Of a stretch of 64,000 nucleotides of DNA, positions 24,133-33,411 are shown one piece after another. Origin of the DNA: Tepidiforma bonchosmolovskayae (GTDB lineage: Bacteria; Chloroflexota; Dehalococcoidia; Tepidiformales; Tepidiformaceae); assembly GCF_008838325.1 (NCBI RefSeq), contig NZ_CP042829.1, forward strand, positions 2,232,001 through 2,296,000. The letters are read 5' to 3'. Each line of letters opens with the position of its first letter. The stretch's first letter is position 1. Below the pieces are notes generated by a model. That model did not search any database. It was not told the origin of the DNA and saw only the letters and a list, made by a program, of their open reading frames with translations. Position numbers and translations under genes: made by a program.

Positions 24133-25550
24133 CGTGTCGCGGCTCCTTCCCGCGGCGTGGTTCGCCGCCGCGCAATATGGATGGCTTCCCCGTCGGCCGC
24201 CAGTGCAGCCTCTTTGAGCGCCTCGGGCAGCGTCGGGTGCGCGTGCACCGCAAACCCGACCTCCGCCGAGGTGGCTTCCAGCAGCGCGACCATCGTCGCT
24301 TCGCCCAGCAGGTCGTTGATGTCGTGCCCGACCAAGTGGATGCCGAGCACCTGCCCGGTGGCTTCCTCCACCACCACCTTCACGAATCCCTCGGTGTGGC
24401 CGGCCGCCACCGCCTTCCCCAGTGCCGTCAGCGGGAACCGCCCCGTGCGGACCGTAAAGCCGGCCGCCTTCGCCGCGGCCTCCGTGTAGCCGATGGAGCC
24501 CACCTGCGGCTGACAGAAGGTCGCCCGGGGCATCTGCACATAATCCGGCTCAGGCCGCGACATCCCCGCAATCGCCTCGGCTGCCAGCACTCCCTGGTGC
24601 GAAGCCACGTGCGCGAGCATCAGCTTCCCCGTCACATCCCCCACCGCGAAAATGCCCGGCACGTTCGTCTCCATCCGCCCGTCAATGTCGATAAACCCCC
24701 GGGTCGTCCGGACCCCTGCTGCCTCCAGCCCCAGCCCTTCGGTGTGCGCAACAAACCCGACGGCGACGAGCACCGTATCTGCCTCCAGCGCCCCCGCTCC
24801 GTCCGGCCCTTCGGTCCGCACCACCGCGCCCGCGCTCGTCCGCTCGATGCCGCTGACCTTCGTGCTCACCATGCAGCGGATCCCCCGCGCCTCGAAGCTG
24901 CGCCGCAGCAGCCGCCCAATGTCGGGGTCCTCGAGCGGGACGAGCGTCTCCATCATTTCGACGATGGTGACCTCGCTCCCGTAGCTCGCCCACAGGTGCG
25001 CAAACTCCACGCCGACCGGTCCCGCCCCGATGATCACCGCCCGCCCCGGCGGCGTCCGGCGCTCCAGCGCCTCCCGGCTGGTGATAACGGTCTCGCCGTC
25101 CGGCTCCATGCCAGGCAGCACCCGCGTGTGCGCCCCCGTCGCGATGATGATGTTCGCTGCCCGGTGCTCCGACCCATCCACCGCCACGGCCCGCGTGCCC
25201 GCCAGCCGTGCCGTGCCCGGGATGACCTCGACGCCGTTGTCGCGCAGGAGACCCTCTACGCCGCCCACGATCTGGTCTACCACCTGCCGGCTCCGGTCGA
25301 CCGCGGCGCCGAAATCGAAGGACACGCCCTCAGCACCGCGCAGGCCCCACCGCCCGCCTTCGCGCACCGCGTTCACCACGTCCGCGTTCTTCAGGAGCGC
25401 CTTGCTCGGGATGCATCCCCAGTTCAGGCAAAGCCCGCCGACGCGGTCCTTCTCGAAGACGGCCGCCTTCATCCCCAGCTGGGCCGCCCGGATCGCGGCC
25501 ACGTACCCGCCGGGCCCGCCTCCGATCACTGCGACATCCCACTGAGCCAT
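24129..25550 (-). CDS. lpdA: Dihydrolipoyl dehydrogenase (E3)
   Basis: A 473-residue flavoprotein. The FAD-binding motif is GGGPGGYVAAIRAAQLG and the redox disulfide is GGLCLNWGCIPSK (Cys-x4-Cys). The NAD-binding segment is AVIIGAGPVGVEFAHLWAS. The C-terminal active-site His-Glu pair is in VHAHPTLPEALKEAAL. It reoxidises dihydrolipoyl arms with NAD+. Being the first gene of the operon, it could also serve other 2-oxoacid or glycine-cleavage complexes. The ATG has AGGAGG 5 nt upstream. Confidence 0.95.
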   Translation of the reverse strand: MAQWDVAVIGGGPGGYVAAIRAAQLGMKAAVFEKDRVGGLCLNWGCIPSKALLKNADVVNAVREGGRWGLRGAEGVSFDFGAAVDRSRQVVDQIVGGVEGLLRDNGVEVIPGTARLAGTRAVAVDGSEHRAANIIIATGAHTRVLPGMEPDGETVITSREALERRTPPGRAVIIGAGPVGVEFAHLWASYGSEVTIVEMMETLVPLEDPDIGRLLRRSFEARGIRCMVSTKVSGIERTSAGAVVRTEGPDGAGALEADTVLVAVGFVAHTEGLGLEAAGVRTTRGFIDIDGRMETNVPGIFAVGDVTGKLMLAHVASHQGVLAAEAIAGMSRPEPDYVQMPRATFCQPQVGSIGYTEAAAKAAGFTVRTGRFPLTALGKAVAAGHTEGFVKVVVEEATGQVLGIHLVGHDINDLLGEATMVALLEATSAEVGFAVHAHPTLPEALKEAALAADGEAIHIARRRTTPREGAATR

Positions 25551-25575
25551 AGCGTCCTCCTAGACTACCATAGGC

Positions 25576-25581
25576 AGTATC
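25576..25581 (-). promoter_or_regulatory. Putative -10 box GATACT of the pyruvate dehydrogenase operon
   Basis: GATACT on the minus strand, about 25 nt before the lpdA ATG, followed by AGGAGG at 25561-25556. No convincing -35 is visible. Confidence 0.4.
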
Positions 25582-25660
25582 GAACGGTTCAGGGCTACGG
25601 CACAGTCAGCCGCCTCTCAACTCTGCCCGATTCCGCAAGAGGCTGTCTACGTTCGAACGT

Positions 25661-26335
25661 TTACGATTCCGCCGGCCGCGCGGCCGGGAACACGTCCACC
25701 TGGCCCGGCCGCCGGAGCACATACATGGCGTGCGTGCGGAGCGGCGGGACTGCCGCCAGCGGCCCGTACAGCCATGGCGCGAACCGCCCGACCCGGCGCG
25801 CTACCGGCGGCGCGAGGGTCAGGGTCTTCACCCGCATCGGACAGCGCGGGAACCACCGGCGGATGTCGTCCTCCAGCACCGGGTGCACGTTCGGGTTCGC
25901 CGGGTTCCGCCGCCGCATGTCGTACACAATGATGAGCCCGCCCGGCCGGGTGATGCGCACCAGTTCGCCCGCAATCCGCTGCGCCACGTCCTCATCGGCC
26001 ACCGAACTGAACAGCGTGAACGCCAGCGCAAGGTCGAATGCCCGGTCGGGCTCGGGAATCCGCTCCGCGCTCCCCTCGTGCACCCGGATATCGCTCGACC
26101 TCGACCGGCAGTACGCCACGGCCGCCGGGTCGATGTCCTGGCCCGCAAGGTTCTGCGGCTTTGCGCCCCACTGCACCAGCAGGCGGAGGTTGTACCCCGT
26201 CGAGCACCCGGCTTCGAACGCCCGCAGCTCCGCCAGCGAACTCCAGCCCACCCGCGCGAACAGCCGCGCCAGGTAGCGCTCGCGCTCCTGGACCATGAGG
26301 AGGTTGCCGGGTTGCAGGATTGAGTGGTCCGCCAT
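25661..26335 (-). CDS. Class I SAM-dependent methyltransferase
   Basis: 224 residues. The SAM-binding motif I is LRAFEAGCSTGYNLRLL, with GQDIDPAAVAYCRSR as motif II. AFDLALAFTLFSSVAD and RITRPGGLIIVYDMRRRNP are the later strands of the Rossmann fold. The C-terminal ~70 residues are hydrophobic/Pro-rich. The substrate is unknown; ubiquinone/menaquinone or small-molecule methylation are generic options. The start is the ATG at 26335. A TTG four codons earlier is possible. A TAGATT box ends 10 nt before the ATG, suggesting a very short leader. Confidence 0.85.
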   Translation of the reverse strand: MADHSILQPGNLLMVQERERYLARLFARVGWSSLAELRAFEAGCSTGYNLRLLVQWGAKPQNLAGQDIDPAAVAYCRSRSSDIRVHEGSAERIPEPDRAFDLALAFTLFSSVADEDVAQRIAGELVRITRPGGLIIVYDMRRRNPANPNVHPVLEDDIRRWFPRCPMRVKTLTLAPPVARRVGRFAPWLYGPLAAVPPLRTHAMYVLRRPGQVDVFPAARPAES

Positions 26336-26378
26336 GCCCCCTGCCAATCTACGCGCCCGCCTCCCTCGGGAAAAGCCG

Positions 26379-26384
26379 TATCAT
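26379..26384 (+). promoter_or_regulatory. Putative -10 box TATCAT of the aminotransferase gene
   Basis: TATCAT separated by 7 nt from the ATG at 26392. There is no Shine-Dalgarno, so a leaderless mRNA is likely. Confidence 0.5.
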
Positions 26385-26391
26385 CCGGGCC

Positions 26392-27738
26392 ATGCCCATC
26401 GAACAGGAGTACATTGACCGCCACCCCGGCTCCCGCGCCCTCTATGAGCGCGCCTCGCGCGTCCTCCCGAGCGGGGTCACGCACGATAGCCGCTACCTTC
26501 GGCCGTTCCCCATCTACGCCGACCGGGCTGAAGGTGCCCACAAGTGGGACGTCGATGGTCACGAATACATCGATTACGTCGTCGGGCACGGCGCGCTCCT
26601 CCTTGGCCACAACCACCCGGCGGTGACCGCCGCGGCGGCCGCCCAGCTCGCCCGCGGCACCCATTACGGCGCCAGCCATCTCCACGAAATCGAATGGGCC
26701 GAAGAGGTGACCCGCCTCGTGCCTGCCGCAGAGGTCGTCCGCTTCACCTCCTCCGGCACCGAAGCGACCCTCATGGCCCTCCGCCTCGCCCGGGCCGCCA
26801 CCGGAAAACCTGGCGTCATCAAGTTCGAACGCCACTTCCACGGCTGGCACGACTACGTCGTCGCCGCTTCGAGCTACGCGGGCCGCACGCCGCCCGGCAT
26901 CCCTGCGGCCACCCTCGAGTCGGTCCTCGTCCTGCCGCCTGACCTCGAGGCCGTCGAATCCGCCTTCGCCGCCCGCGACGATATCGGCACCGTCATCGTC
27001 GAGGCCGCCGGGGCTTCCAGCGGGCAGGTGCCGCTCCCGAACGGGTTCCTCCACGGCCTCGCCGAAATCTGCCGCAGACGCGGCGCCGTCTTCATCATGG
27101 ACGAGGTCGTGACCGGTTTCCGCTGGGCGCCCGGCGGCGTCCAGGAGGTCGAAGGGATCCGCCCCGACCTCGTGACCCTCGCCAAGATCCTCGCCGGCGG
27201 ATTCCCCGGCGGCGCCGTCGCCGGCCGCCGCGACCTCCTCGAATACCTCCAGTTCCCCGGCGGCGGCCCCCGGACCGAAAAGGTCGGCCACCCGGGAACC
27301 TTCAACGCCAATCCCCTCTCCGCAGCCGCCGGCGTCGCCTGCCTCCGCGAAATCGCCGACGGCACCCACCAGCGCCGGGCTGCCGAACTCGCCGCATCGC
27401 TCCGTTCCGGCATGAACGCCGTCCTCTGCGAACTTGGCATCCCCGGCGTCGTCTACGGGCAGTCCTCCGCCTTCCGTGTCCTCCTCGCCGGGACGATGGT
27501 CCCCGAAGCCCAGGACTACGACGGCCGCGAGCTGCCCCGCACCCTCCTCGAGTCGCCAACGCCGCCCGAGCGCGCCCGCCTCCTCCAGCTTGCGCTCCTC
27601 AACCGCGGCGTCCAGCTCTTCGGCACCGCCGGCATGCTCAGCTCGGCCCACACGGAGCACGACATCGATGCCACCCTCGATGCCTGGCGCGATTCGCTCC
27701 TTCAGCTCCGCGCCGAGGGCTACCTCGATTCCGCCTGA
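26392..27738 (+). CDS. Class III aminotransferase (glutamate-1-semialdehyde mutase-like)
   Basis: A PLP enzyme of 448 residues. The order is SGVTHDSRYLRPFPIY, FTSSGTEATLMALRLARAATGK (cofactor-phosphate loop), FERHFHGWHDYV, FIMDEVVTGFRWAPGG (PLP Asp) and LAKILAGGFPGGAVAG, whose Lys is the Schiff base. The HFHGWHD and GGFPGGA motifs place it with glutamate-1-semialdehyde 2,1-aminomutases, but the tail is longer and no other tetrapyrrole gene is adjacent. A role on another amino-aldehyde or beta-amino acid is as likely as hemL. Confidence 0.83.
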   Translation: MPIEQEYIDRHPGSRALYERASRVLPSGVTHDSRYLRPFPIYADRAEGAHKWDVDGHEYIDYVVGHGALLLGHNHPAVTAAAAAQLARGTHYGASHLHEIEWAEEVTRLVPAAEVVRFTSSGTEATLMALRLARAATGKPGVIKFERHFHGWHDYVVAASSYAGRTPPGIPAATLESVLVLPPDLEAVESAFAARDDIGTVIVEAAGASSGQVPLPNGFLHGLAEICRRRGAVFIMDEVVTGFRWAPGGVQEVEGIRPDLVTLAKILAGGFPGGAVAGRRDLLEYLQFPGGGPRTEKVGHPGTFNANPLSAAAGVACLREIADGTHQRRAAELAASLRSGMNAVLCELGIPGVVYGQSSAFRVLLAGTMVPEAQDYDGRELPRTLLESPTPPERARLLQLALLNRGVQLFGTAGMLSSAHTEHDIDATLDAWRDSLLQLRAEGYLDSA

Positions 27739-27762
27739 CTCCAAACCGCATCTGGAATCCGC

Positions 27763-27768
27763 TACACT
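27763..27768 (+). promoter_or_regulatory. Putative -10 box TACACT
   Basis: TACACT ending 6 nt before the ATG at 27775, with no Shine-Dalgarno between them. Confidence 0.5.
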
Positions 27769-27774
27769 GGCGCC

Positions 27775-28149
27775 ATGCTGCAGTCCGTGCTCTTCTTCCT
27801 CGTGCTCGGGCTCCCCTTCTTCCTCTACCTGCTGAACGCTTACCTCGCCCAGCGGGACGCCCGGAAGGGCATGGGCGGCGGCATCGCCGGCGGTATCCCC
27901 CGCCCAAAGGAAGCGAAAACGCCGCGCGCGAGTGCCAGGAAGGCCCGCGTCCGCCGTGCGCGGGTGTCGAATTGTGGCCGCACCTTCTCCCACTTCGCCC
28001 TGGCCCTCGTCGGGTCCTCCGCCAGCTGCCGCTACTGCACCTACCTTGAGCCGGTCGCGCCTCCCCCTCCCGGCGGGAACGACCCGCTCGACGAAACCGA
28101 GGCTGCCATCCGCGCCGCCGAAGAGATCATCGACCAGTCCCGCCATTGA
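27775..28149 (+). CDS. Hypothetical membrane-anchored protein, 124 aa
   Basis: Not recognised. The N-terminus is one hydrophobic helix (SVLFFLVLGLPFFLYLLNAYLA, ~4-25, shown in part), likely a membrane anchor. A basic stretch (KTPRASARKARVRRAR) follows, then a small region with NCGRTF and SCRYCTYLEP that could bind a metal. The tail is acidic (DPLDETEAAIRAAEEIID). It has its own apparent leaderless promoter. It lies between the aminotransferase and the aldo/keto reductase, with no obvious link to either. Confidence 0.65.
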   Translation: MLQSVLFFLVLGLPFFLYLLNAYLAQRDARKGMGGGIAGGIPRPKEAKTPRASARKARVRRARVSNCGRTFSHFALALVGSSASCRYCTYLEPVAPPPPGGNDPLDETEAAIRAAEEIIDQSRH

Positions 28150-28185
28150 GCCCGCGCCGCCGGAGACACCGCGGCATGCCTCCGG

Positions 28186-28191
28186 CACAAT
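28186..28191 (+). promoter_or_regulatory. Putative -10 box CACAAT of the aldo/keto reductase gene
   Basis: CACAAT ending 6 nt before the ATG at 28198. It is a weaker match, but at the same spacing as the other candidates. Confidence 0.35.
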
Positions 28192-28197
28192 GCCTCC

Positions 28198-29196
28198 ATG
28201 CAGTACACCCGTCTCGGCCGCACCGGCCTCCCCGTCTCCCGCCTCTGCCTCGGCACCATGACCTTCGGCTTCCAGTGCGACGAAGCCACCTCCTTCGCCA
28301 TCATGGACCGCGCCTTCGAGGGCGGCATCACCTTCTTCGATACCGCCGACGTCTACCCCATCGGCGCTCCCCCCGGCGCACAGGGCCGGACCGAGGAGAT
28401 CATCGGCCGCTGGCTCGCCCGCACCGGCAACCGCAGCCGCATCATTCTCGCCACCAAGTGCTTCGGCCGTGTCGGCCCCGCCCGCTGGGACCAGGGCAAT
28501 TCCCGCAAGCACATCCTGGATGCGGTCGATGCCTCCCTCCGCCGCCTCGGCACCGACTACATCGACCTGTACCAGCTCCACGGCCCGGACCCCGAAACAC
28601 CCATCGACGAAACCCTCAAGGCCCTCGATGACCTCGTTCGCTGGGGGAAGGTCCGCTATATCGGCTGCTCGAACTTCCTGGCCTACCAGGTCGCCCGCGC
28701 CATCGGCCGCAGCGAGGTCCTCGGCGTCGCCCGCTTCGATTCCGTCCAGCCCCGCTACAACCTCCTCTTTCGCGAAATCGAACGGGAGCTCCTCCCCCTG
28801 TGCGCCGAAGAGGGCATCGGCGTCATCCCGTACAACCCGCTCGCCGGCGGCCTCCTGACCGGAAAGCACAACCCCGAGACTGGCCCGGAAGAAGGCTCCC
28901 GCTTCACCCTCGGGACGGCCGCCCAGCGCTACCAGGAGCGGTACTGGCACGGCCGCATGTTCGAGACGGTCGAGCAGCTCCGCCCCATCGCCGCGGAGGC
29001 CGGCATGTCGCTCGCTCAGATGGCCGTCGCCTGGGTCATGGCCAACCCCGTCATCACCGCCCCGATCATCGGCGCCAGCCGCCCCGAACAGCTCGCCGAT
29101 ACCCTTGCCGCCGCCCAAACGCCGCTTCCGCCGGAGCTCAAGCAGCGCCTCGACGACCTCACCCTCGAATACCGCCGGGGAGACGCCGCCCGCTGA
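28198..29196 (+). CDS. Aldo/keto reductase
   Basis: 332 residues, AKR fold. Catalytic tetrad segments: FDTADVYPIG (Asp, Tyr), ILATKCFGR (Lys) and LYQLHGPDPETPIDET (His). The NADPH-binding tail is APIIGASRPEQLADTL. The family reduces aldehydes/ketones with NADPH; the YajO/Tas-like group is the closest by motif. The TGA overlaps the ATG of the next gene (TGATG), so the downstream phosphatase is translationally coupled. Confidence 0.9.
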   Translation: MQYTRLGRTGLPVSRLCLGTMTFGFQCDEATSFAIMDRAFEGGITFFDTADVYPIGAPPGAQGRTEEIIGRWLARTGNRSRIILATKCFGRVGPARWDQGNSRKHILDAVDASLRRLGTDYIDLYQLHGPDPETPIDETLKALDDLVRWGKVRYIGCSNFLAYQVARAIGRSEVLGVARFDSVQPRYNLLFREIERELLPLCAEEGIGVIPYNPLAGGLLTGKHNPETGPEEGSRFTLGTAAQRYQERYWHGRMFETVEQLRPIAAEAGMSLAQMAVAWVMANPVITAPIIGASRPEQLADTLAAAQTPLPPELKQRLDDLTLEYRRGDAAR

Positions 29197-29966
29197 TGTC
29201 CGAGCTCTCCGCCCTGCTCGATATTGCCCTCCGCGCTGCCGCCCTTGCCGGCGAAACGATCATGCCCATCTACGCCAGCCCCTTCGCCGTCGAGCGGAAG
29301 GCCGACCGCACCCCGGTGACCGAGGCTGACCGCCGCGCCGAACTTGCCATGCGCGAATTCTTCGCCCGCGAAACTCCCGGCTTCGGCGTCCTCGGCGAAG
29401 AGTTCGGCGAAACCCCCGGCGACGGCCGCCACCGCTGGATCATCGACCCCATCGATGGCACCAAGTCGTTCATCCACCGCGTCCCCCTCTTCGGCACACT
29501 CGTCGCGCTCGAGCGCGATGGCGAGCCTGTCGTCGGGGTCATCGCCTGCCACGCCGTCGGCGAAACGGTTGCCGCCGCCGCGGGGCTCGGCGCACGGCTC
29601 AATGGCGAGCCCTGCCGCGTCTCCCGGGTCGCATCGCTCGACGAGGCAACCCTGACCATGACCTCCTTCGCCCGGACCGCCGCCCGCCGGCCCCTGGGGT
29701 ACCGTGCGCTCGTCGAACGGTGCGGCCTCGCCCGGGCCTGGGGCGACTGCTACGGCTACCTCATGGTGGCAACCGGCCGCGCCGAGATCATGCTCGACCC
29801 CGACATGAGCATCTGGGACGCCGCCGCCCTCCAGCCGGTCATCCGCGAGGCCGGCGGCCGCTTCAGCCAGTGGGATGGCAACCCCGCCCTCGGCGACTCC
29901 GCGGTCGCAACGAACGGCCTGCTCCACGGCGAGGTGATCGCCCTCCTCGCGGCCGACCTCGCCTGA
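29196..29966 (+). CDS. hisN: Histidinol-phosphate / inositol-phosphate phosphatase (HisN-like)
   Basis: A 256-residue member of the inositol monophosphatase superfamily. Metal-binding motifs are LGEEFGETPG (Glu), WIIDPIDGTKSFIHRVPLFG (Asp, Asp) and DPDMSIWDAAALQPVIREAGG (Asp). The DGTKSFIHRVP variant, with a short loop, is what I associate with HisN histidinol-phosphatases rather than general inositol phosphatases. It would complete histidine biosynthesis if so. No other his gene is visible. It is coupled to the aldo/keto reductase by a 1-base overlap. Confidence 0.82.
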   Translation: MSELSALLDIALRAAALAGETIMPIYASPFAVERKADRTPVTEADRRAELAMREFFARETPGFGVLGEEFGETPGDGRHRWIIDPIDGTKSFIHRVPLFGTLVALERDGEPVVGVIACHAVGETVAAAAGLGARLNGEPCRVSRVASLDEATLTMTSFARTAARRPLGYRALVERCGLARAWGDCYGYLMVATGRAEIMLDPDMSIWDAAALQPVIREAGGRFSQWDGNPALGDSAVATNGLLHGEVIALLAADLA

Positions 29967-30054
29967 CGAACGCCCGAAGCTCCGCACAATGCGCGAGCGC
30001 CCGCCGGCCGACGGGCGCTCGCTGCGCGTTCGGTTCCTCGCTGAAGGCCTGGCG

Positions 30055-30195
30055 TCAGGCTTTCCCGATTTTGAACATCTTCGTCCCGCAGACCGGGCAG
30101 GTGCCCTCGGTCGCGGGCTTCCCGTTCTTCATCGTGATCGCCTTCGGGTCCTTCATTTCGCGCCGTTCCCGGCACTTCAGGCAGTAGGCTTCCAA
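30055..30195 (-). CDS. DUF5679 small zinc-ribbon protein (TTG start)
   Basis: 46 residues. It begins MEAYCLKCRERREMKDP (TTG initiator read as Met), and TCPVCGTKMFKIGKA closes the protein. The two Cys-x2-Cys knuckles and the MKDPKAITMKNG linker match the DUF5679 family found in Chloroflexota and Actinobacteria. The start is supported by AGGAGG 5 nt before the TTG, and the stop TGA is at 30057-30055. The function is unknown; a nucleic-acid or ribosome-associated zinc ribbon is plausible. Confidence 0.85.
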   Translation of the reverse strand: MEAYCLKCRERREMKDPKAITMKNGKPATEGTCPVCGTKMFKIGKA

Positions 30196-30358
30196 CGAAC
30201 CCTCCTTCTCCCCGTCCTGCGACGGGCCCGGCAAATATTGTGAGAGTGCCTACGCAGTTACGCAGACCTGCCGGCCACCTCGGATGATCCGCCTCGGCCC
30301 ATGTGGTGTCAACCAGAAAATGAACCTGTTAGCGACATAACAAACAGAATTGCCCGGT

Positions 30359-31279
30359 TCAGGCCCGAAACACCTTCACCGGCTGCACCGAACCGCCTGC
30401 ATCGACCGCGCCGACGCCAAGGAATTGCCCGGCGGTGCTGTACACCCGCGCCGCCGGGGCCGGCCGCAGCGCTCCCCCGGCGCGGTGTACGTTCCCGTGC
30501 ACGAACGCCGCCGCGCCGGACGGTCCGAGCAGCGCGCAGTCGTGCTCCAGCAGCGCCTCGTCGGCCGGGAGAACGGCCTCCCCTGCCCGGCCCATGCCAG
30601 CCAGTCGCTCCAGCTCCTCGACCGACCACGCCTCGTCCACGGCGAACCGTCCCGACCGCAGCCGCCGCAGGCTCGCCAGGTGCGCGCCGCAGCCCAGCGC
30701 CTCCCCGATGTCCCGCGCGAGGCTCCGGATGTACGTCCCGGGCCCGCACCGGACATCGATCCGCAGCCGGTCGGCCGCGAGGAGCGTCAGCTGCAGCTCG
30801 AAGACCTCGACCGGCCGCGCCGCGAGCTCAACCGCCTTCCCCTGCCGCGCGAGGTCGTATGCCCGCTGCCCGGCAACCTTCACGGCGCTGTACGCCGGCG
30901 GGACCTGGGCGATTCTGCCGGTGAACTGCCGCGCCAGCCGCTCCAGCGTGGCGCCGTCGAGGGGCGGAACCGGGCGCCGCGCCGTCACCGCCCCCTCGCA
31001 ATCCGCCGTGTCGGTGGCGATGCCGAGCACGATTTCGCCCGTGTAGGTCTTCTCGTGCGCCATCACGTACTCCGAGAGCCGGGTGGCCTGCCCGAGGCAC
31101 AGCACCAGCAGCCCCGTGGCAAAGGGGTCCAGTGTGCCCGCATGGCCGGTACGCGGCTGGCCGAGCAGCCACCGCACCTTCGCCACCACGTCGTGGCTCG
31201 TCCACCCGGCCGGCTTGTCGACCAGCAGGATGCCGTCGGGGCCGTTAGTCGCCCGCTTCCTCGCCACGGCGCTCCGCAC
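30359..31279 (-). CDS. truB: tRNA pseudouridine-55 synthase
   Basis: 306 residues. The catalytic Asp lies in GHAGTLDPFATGLLVLCLG. KTYTGEIVLGIATDT, VPPAYSAVKVAGQRAY and CGPGTYIRSLARDIGEALGCGAHL are the other TruB motifs. A C-terminal PUA-like segment of about 70 residues follows. It modifies U55 in the T-loop of tRNAs. Its start overlaps rbfA by about 35 bp if the first codon (31279) is used. An in-frame GTG at 31267 is an equally plausible start. It is the last gene of the nusA operon. Confidence 0.94.
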   Translation of the reverse strand: MRSAVARKRATNGPDGILLVDKPAGWTSHDVVAKVRWLLGQPRTGHAGTLDPFATGLLVLCLGQATRLSEYVMAHEKTYTGEIVLGIATDTADCEGAVTARRPVPPLDGATLERLARQFTGRIAQVPPAYSAVKVAGQRAYDLARQGKAVELAARPVEVFELQLTLLAADRLRIDVRCGPGTYIRSLARDIGEALGCGAHLASLRRLRSGRFAVDEAWSVEELERLAGMGRAGEAVLPADEALLEHDCALLGPSGAAAFVHGNVHRAGGALRPAPAARVYSTAGQFLGVGAVDAGGSVQPVKVFRA

Positions 31280-31616
31280 TCACCTGGTGGATCAGTTCCG
31301 CGAGCCGTGCCCCCCGTTCGATCGAGGGGTCGAACCGGAACACCAGCTCCGGAACGTTCCGCAGCGAGAGCCGGTGCACCAGCTCGCGGTGCAGGAACGG
31401 CGCCGAATGCTGCAGCCCCTCGAGCGCCTCGGCGCGCTCCTGCTCGCTCCCGAGGTGCGAGACATACACCACGGCCCGCCGCAGGTCCGGCGACACCTGC
31501 ACCTCGGTGATGGTCACCATCCCCCGCGAGACCCGCGGGTCCTTCACCTCGCGCAGCAGCAGCTCCGAAATCTCTGCGCGGAGCAGTTCGCCCACGCGCG
31601 TCGTGCGCATACTCAT
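31245..31616 (-). CDS. rbfA: 30S ribosome-binding factor A
   Basis: 123 residues with the KH-like RbfA fold. It begins MSMRTTRVGELLRAEISELL; VKDPRVSRGMVTITEVQVSPDL is the signature region, with HRLSLRNVPELVFRFDPSIERG at the C-terminal strand. It assists late 16S maturation and cold adaptation. The start ATG has CGGAGG 5 nt upstream. It sits between infB and truB, as in many bacteria. Confidence 0.94.
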   Translation of the reverse strand: MSMRTTRVGELLRAEISELLLREVKDPRVSRGMVTITEVQVSPDLRRAVVYVSHLGSEQERAEALEGLQHSAPFLHRELVHRLSLRNVPELVFRFDPSIERGARLAELIHQVSAERRGEEAGD

Positions 31617-31632
31617 GGCGCCCTCCGGAGCG

Positions 31633-33411
31633 TCAGCTCACCCGCTCTTCGTGGTAGAACTCGATGACGTCCCCGACCTGGAACTTGTCGAACCCTGAGA
31701 TGACGATGCCGCACTCGTAGCCGGCCTGCACTTCGCGGACGTCGTCCTGGAACCGCTTGAGGCCCTCGCACCGCCCCTTCCAGACCTCCTCCTTGCCGCG
31801 CAGAACCCGCGCGAGCGACCCGCGCCGCACCACGCCGTCCGTCACGTAACACCCGGCAATCTGCCCGACACGACTCGACTTGAAGACTGCGCGCACCTCG
31901 GCATGTCCGTCCACCACGGTCTTGTAGACCGGCTCCAGCATGCCCTGCAGTGCCTTCTCGATGTCCTCGAGGAGCTGGTAGATGATGTTGTACGTCCGGA
32001 TTTCGACGCCGACAGCCTCGGCCCGCTTCTTCGCGCCCGGCTCCACCCGCGTATTGAACCCGATGATGATGCCGTTCGAGGCCTCCGCCAGCATCACGTC
32101 GTTGTCCGTGACTGGCCCCGTCGCCGCGTGGATGATCCGAATCTTCACCTCGGGCGTGCTCAGCCGCTCTAGCGCGCCCTTGATCGCCTCCGCGGTCCCG
32201 CGGACGTCCGTCTTCAGGATGATGATCAGCTCCTTCAGCTTCCCGGCGCTGATCTCGTTGAACAGCGTGTCGAGATTGACGCGGGCGTGCTGGGTCTGCT
32301 CCTGCGCCTCGCGCTGCCGCTTCCGCTCCTCGACGATCTGCCGCGCCACCTTCTCGTCGGCAACCACGCGCAGCCGGTCGCCGGCCTCCGGCACATCTTC
32401 GAGCCCGAGGATGACCACCGGCGTCGATGGTCCGGCCTCCTTCACCCGCTTGCCGGTGTCATCGAGCATCGCCCGGACCTTGCCGCTCGTCTCCCCGACA
32501 ACCACCGCGTCACCCTGCCGCAGGGTCCCCCGCTGCACCAGCACGGTCGCAATCGGCCCGCGGTGCGGGTCCAGCTCGGCTTCAATCACCACGCCTGAGC
32601 CCGGCCGGTTCGGGTTTGCCTTCAGCTCGCTGATTTCGGCCACGAGGTTGATCGCCTCGAGCAGGTCGCCGATGCCCTGCCCCGTCGCCGCGGAAACCGG
32701 CACGCAGACTGTGTCGCCGCCGTACTCCTCCACAACGATGCCGTACTCCGTCAGCTGCTGCTTCACCCGGTCCGGGTTCGCTGCCGGGAGGTCGATCTTG
32801 TTGATGGCCACGATGATCGGCACCCCGGCTGCCTTCGCGTGGTTGATCGCCTCCACCGTCTGCGGCATCACGCCGTCATCGGCGGCGACCACCAGCACGG
32901 CGATGTCGGTGACCTGCGCTCCGCGCGCCCGCATCGCGGTGAACGCCGCGTGGCCCGGCGTATCGATGAACGTAATGAGCTGCCCGTCCCGCTCGACCTG
33001 GTAGGCGCCGATGTGCTGCGTAATGCCGCCCGCTTCGCCCGCTGCCACCCGCGTCTTCCGAATCGCGTCCAGCAGGCTCGTCTTCCCGTGGTCCACGTGC
33101 CCGAGGATCGTCACCACCGGCGGCCGCGGCTTCAGCGATGCCGGGTCGTCCGGCTCCTCCTCCGGCTCGATGAGCGGCGTGCCCGGCTCCGGCTCAGCAG
33201 CGGCCTCCAGTTCCGGTTCGAACCCAAGCTCCACCGCGACCAGGGCCGCGGTGTCGTAGTCGATCGTCTGATTTTGCCCGGCCATTACCCCGTTGGTCAT
33301 CAGCCGCTTGATGACCTCGACCGGCGAAACCCGCAGCAGGTCCGCCAGCTCCTTCACCGTCAGGGCGTCCGGGATTCGCACGGTCGTGCGGGACGAAGAT
33401 TTTGCCGTCAT
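31633..33411 (-). CDS. infB: Translation initiation factor IF-2 (short form)
   Basis: 592 residues, with a single N-terminal IF2N-like domain ([20 protein letters not shown]) and no long Lys/Pro-rich extension. The acidic linker ~75-95 is followed by the GTPase domain with G1 [12 protein letters not shown]2 [11 protein letters not shown]3 DTPGHAAF and G4 NKID. Domains II-IV end in [20 protein letters not shown]. It delivers fMet-tRNA to the 30S subunit. The ATG overlaps the ylxR stop (ATGA). Confidence 0.96.
   Translation of the reverse strand: MTAKSSSRTTVRIPDALTVKELADLLRVSPVEVIKRLMTNGVMAGQNQTIDYDTAALVAVELGFEPELEAAAEPEPGTPLIEPEEEPDDPASLKPRPPVVTILGHVDHGKTSLLDAIRKTRVAAGEAGGITQHIGAYQVERDGQLITFIDTPGHAAFTAMRARGAQVTDIAVLVVAADDGVMPQTVEAINHAKAAGVPIIVAINKIDLPAANPDRVKQQLTEYGIVVEEYGGDTVCVPVSAATGQGIGDLLEAINLVAEISELKANPNRPGSGVVIEAELDPHRGPIATVLVQRGTLRQGDAVVVGETSGKVRAMLDDTGKRVKEAGPSTPVVILGLEDVPEAGDRLRVVADEKVARQIVEERKRQREAQEQTQHARVNLDTLFNEISAGKLKELIIILKTDVRGTAEAIKGALERLSTPEVKIRIIHAATGPVTDNDVMLAEASNGIIIGFNTRVEPGAKKRAEAVGVEIRTYNIIYQLLEDIEKALQGMLEPVYKTVVDGHAEVRAVFKSSRVGQIAGCYVTDGVVRRGSLARVLRGKEEVWKGRCEGLKRFQDDVREVQAGYECGIVISGFDKFQVGDVIEFYHEERVS

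Noticed and set aside
25828..29118. A 1,096-codon open frame on the minus strand
   Set aside because: It is antisense to the aminotransferase, 27775 protein and aldo/keto reductase and is low-complexity Gly/Ala/Asp/Glu-rich. It is a GC-rich shadow of the real plus-strand genes.
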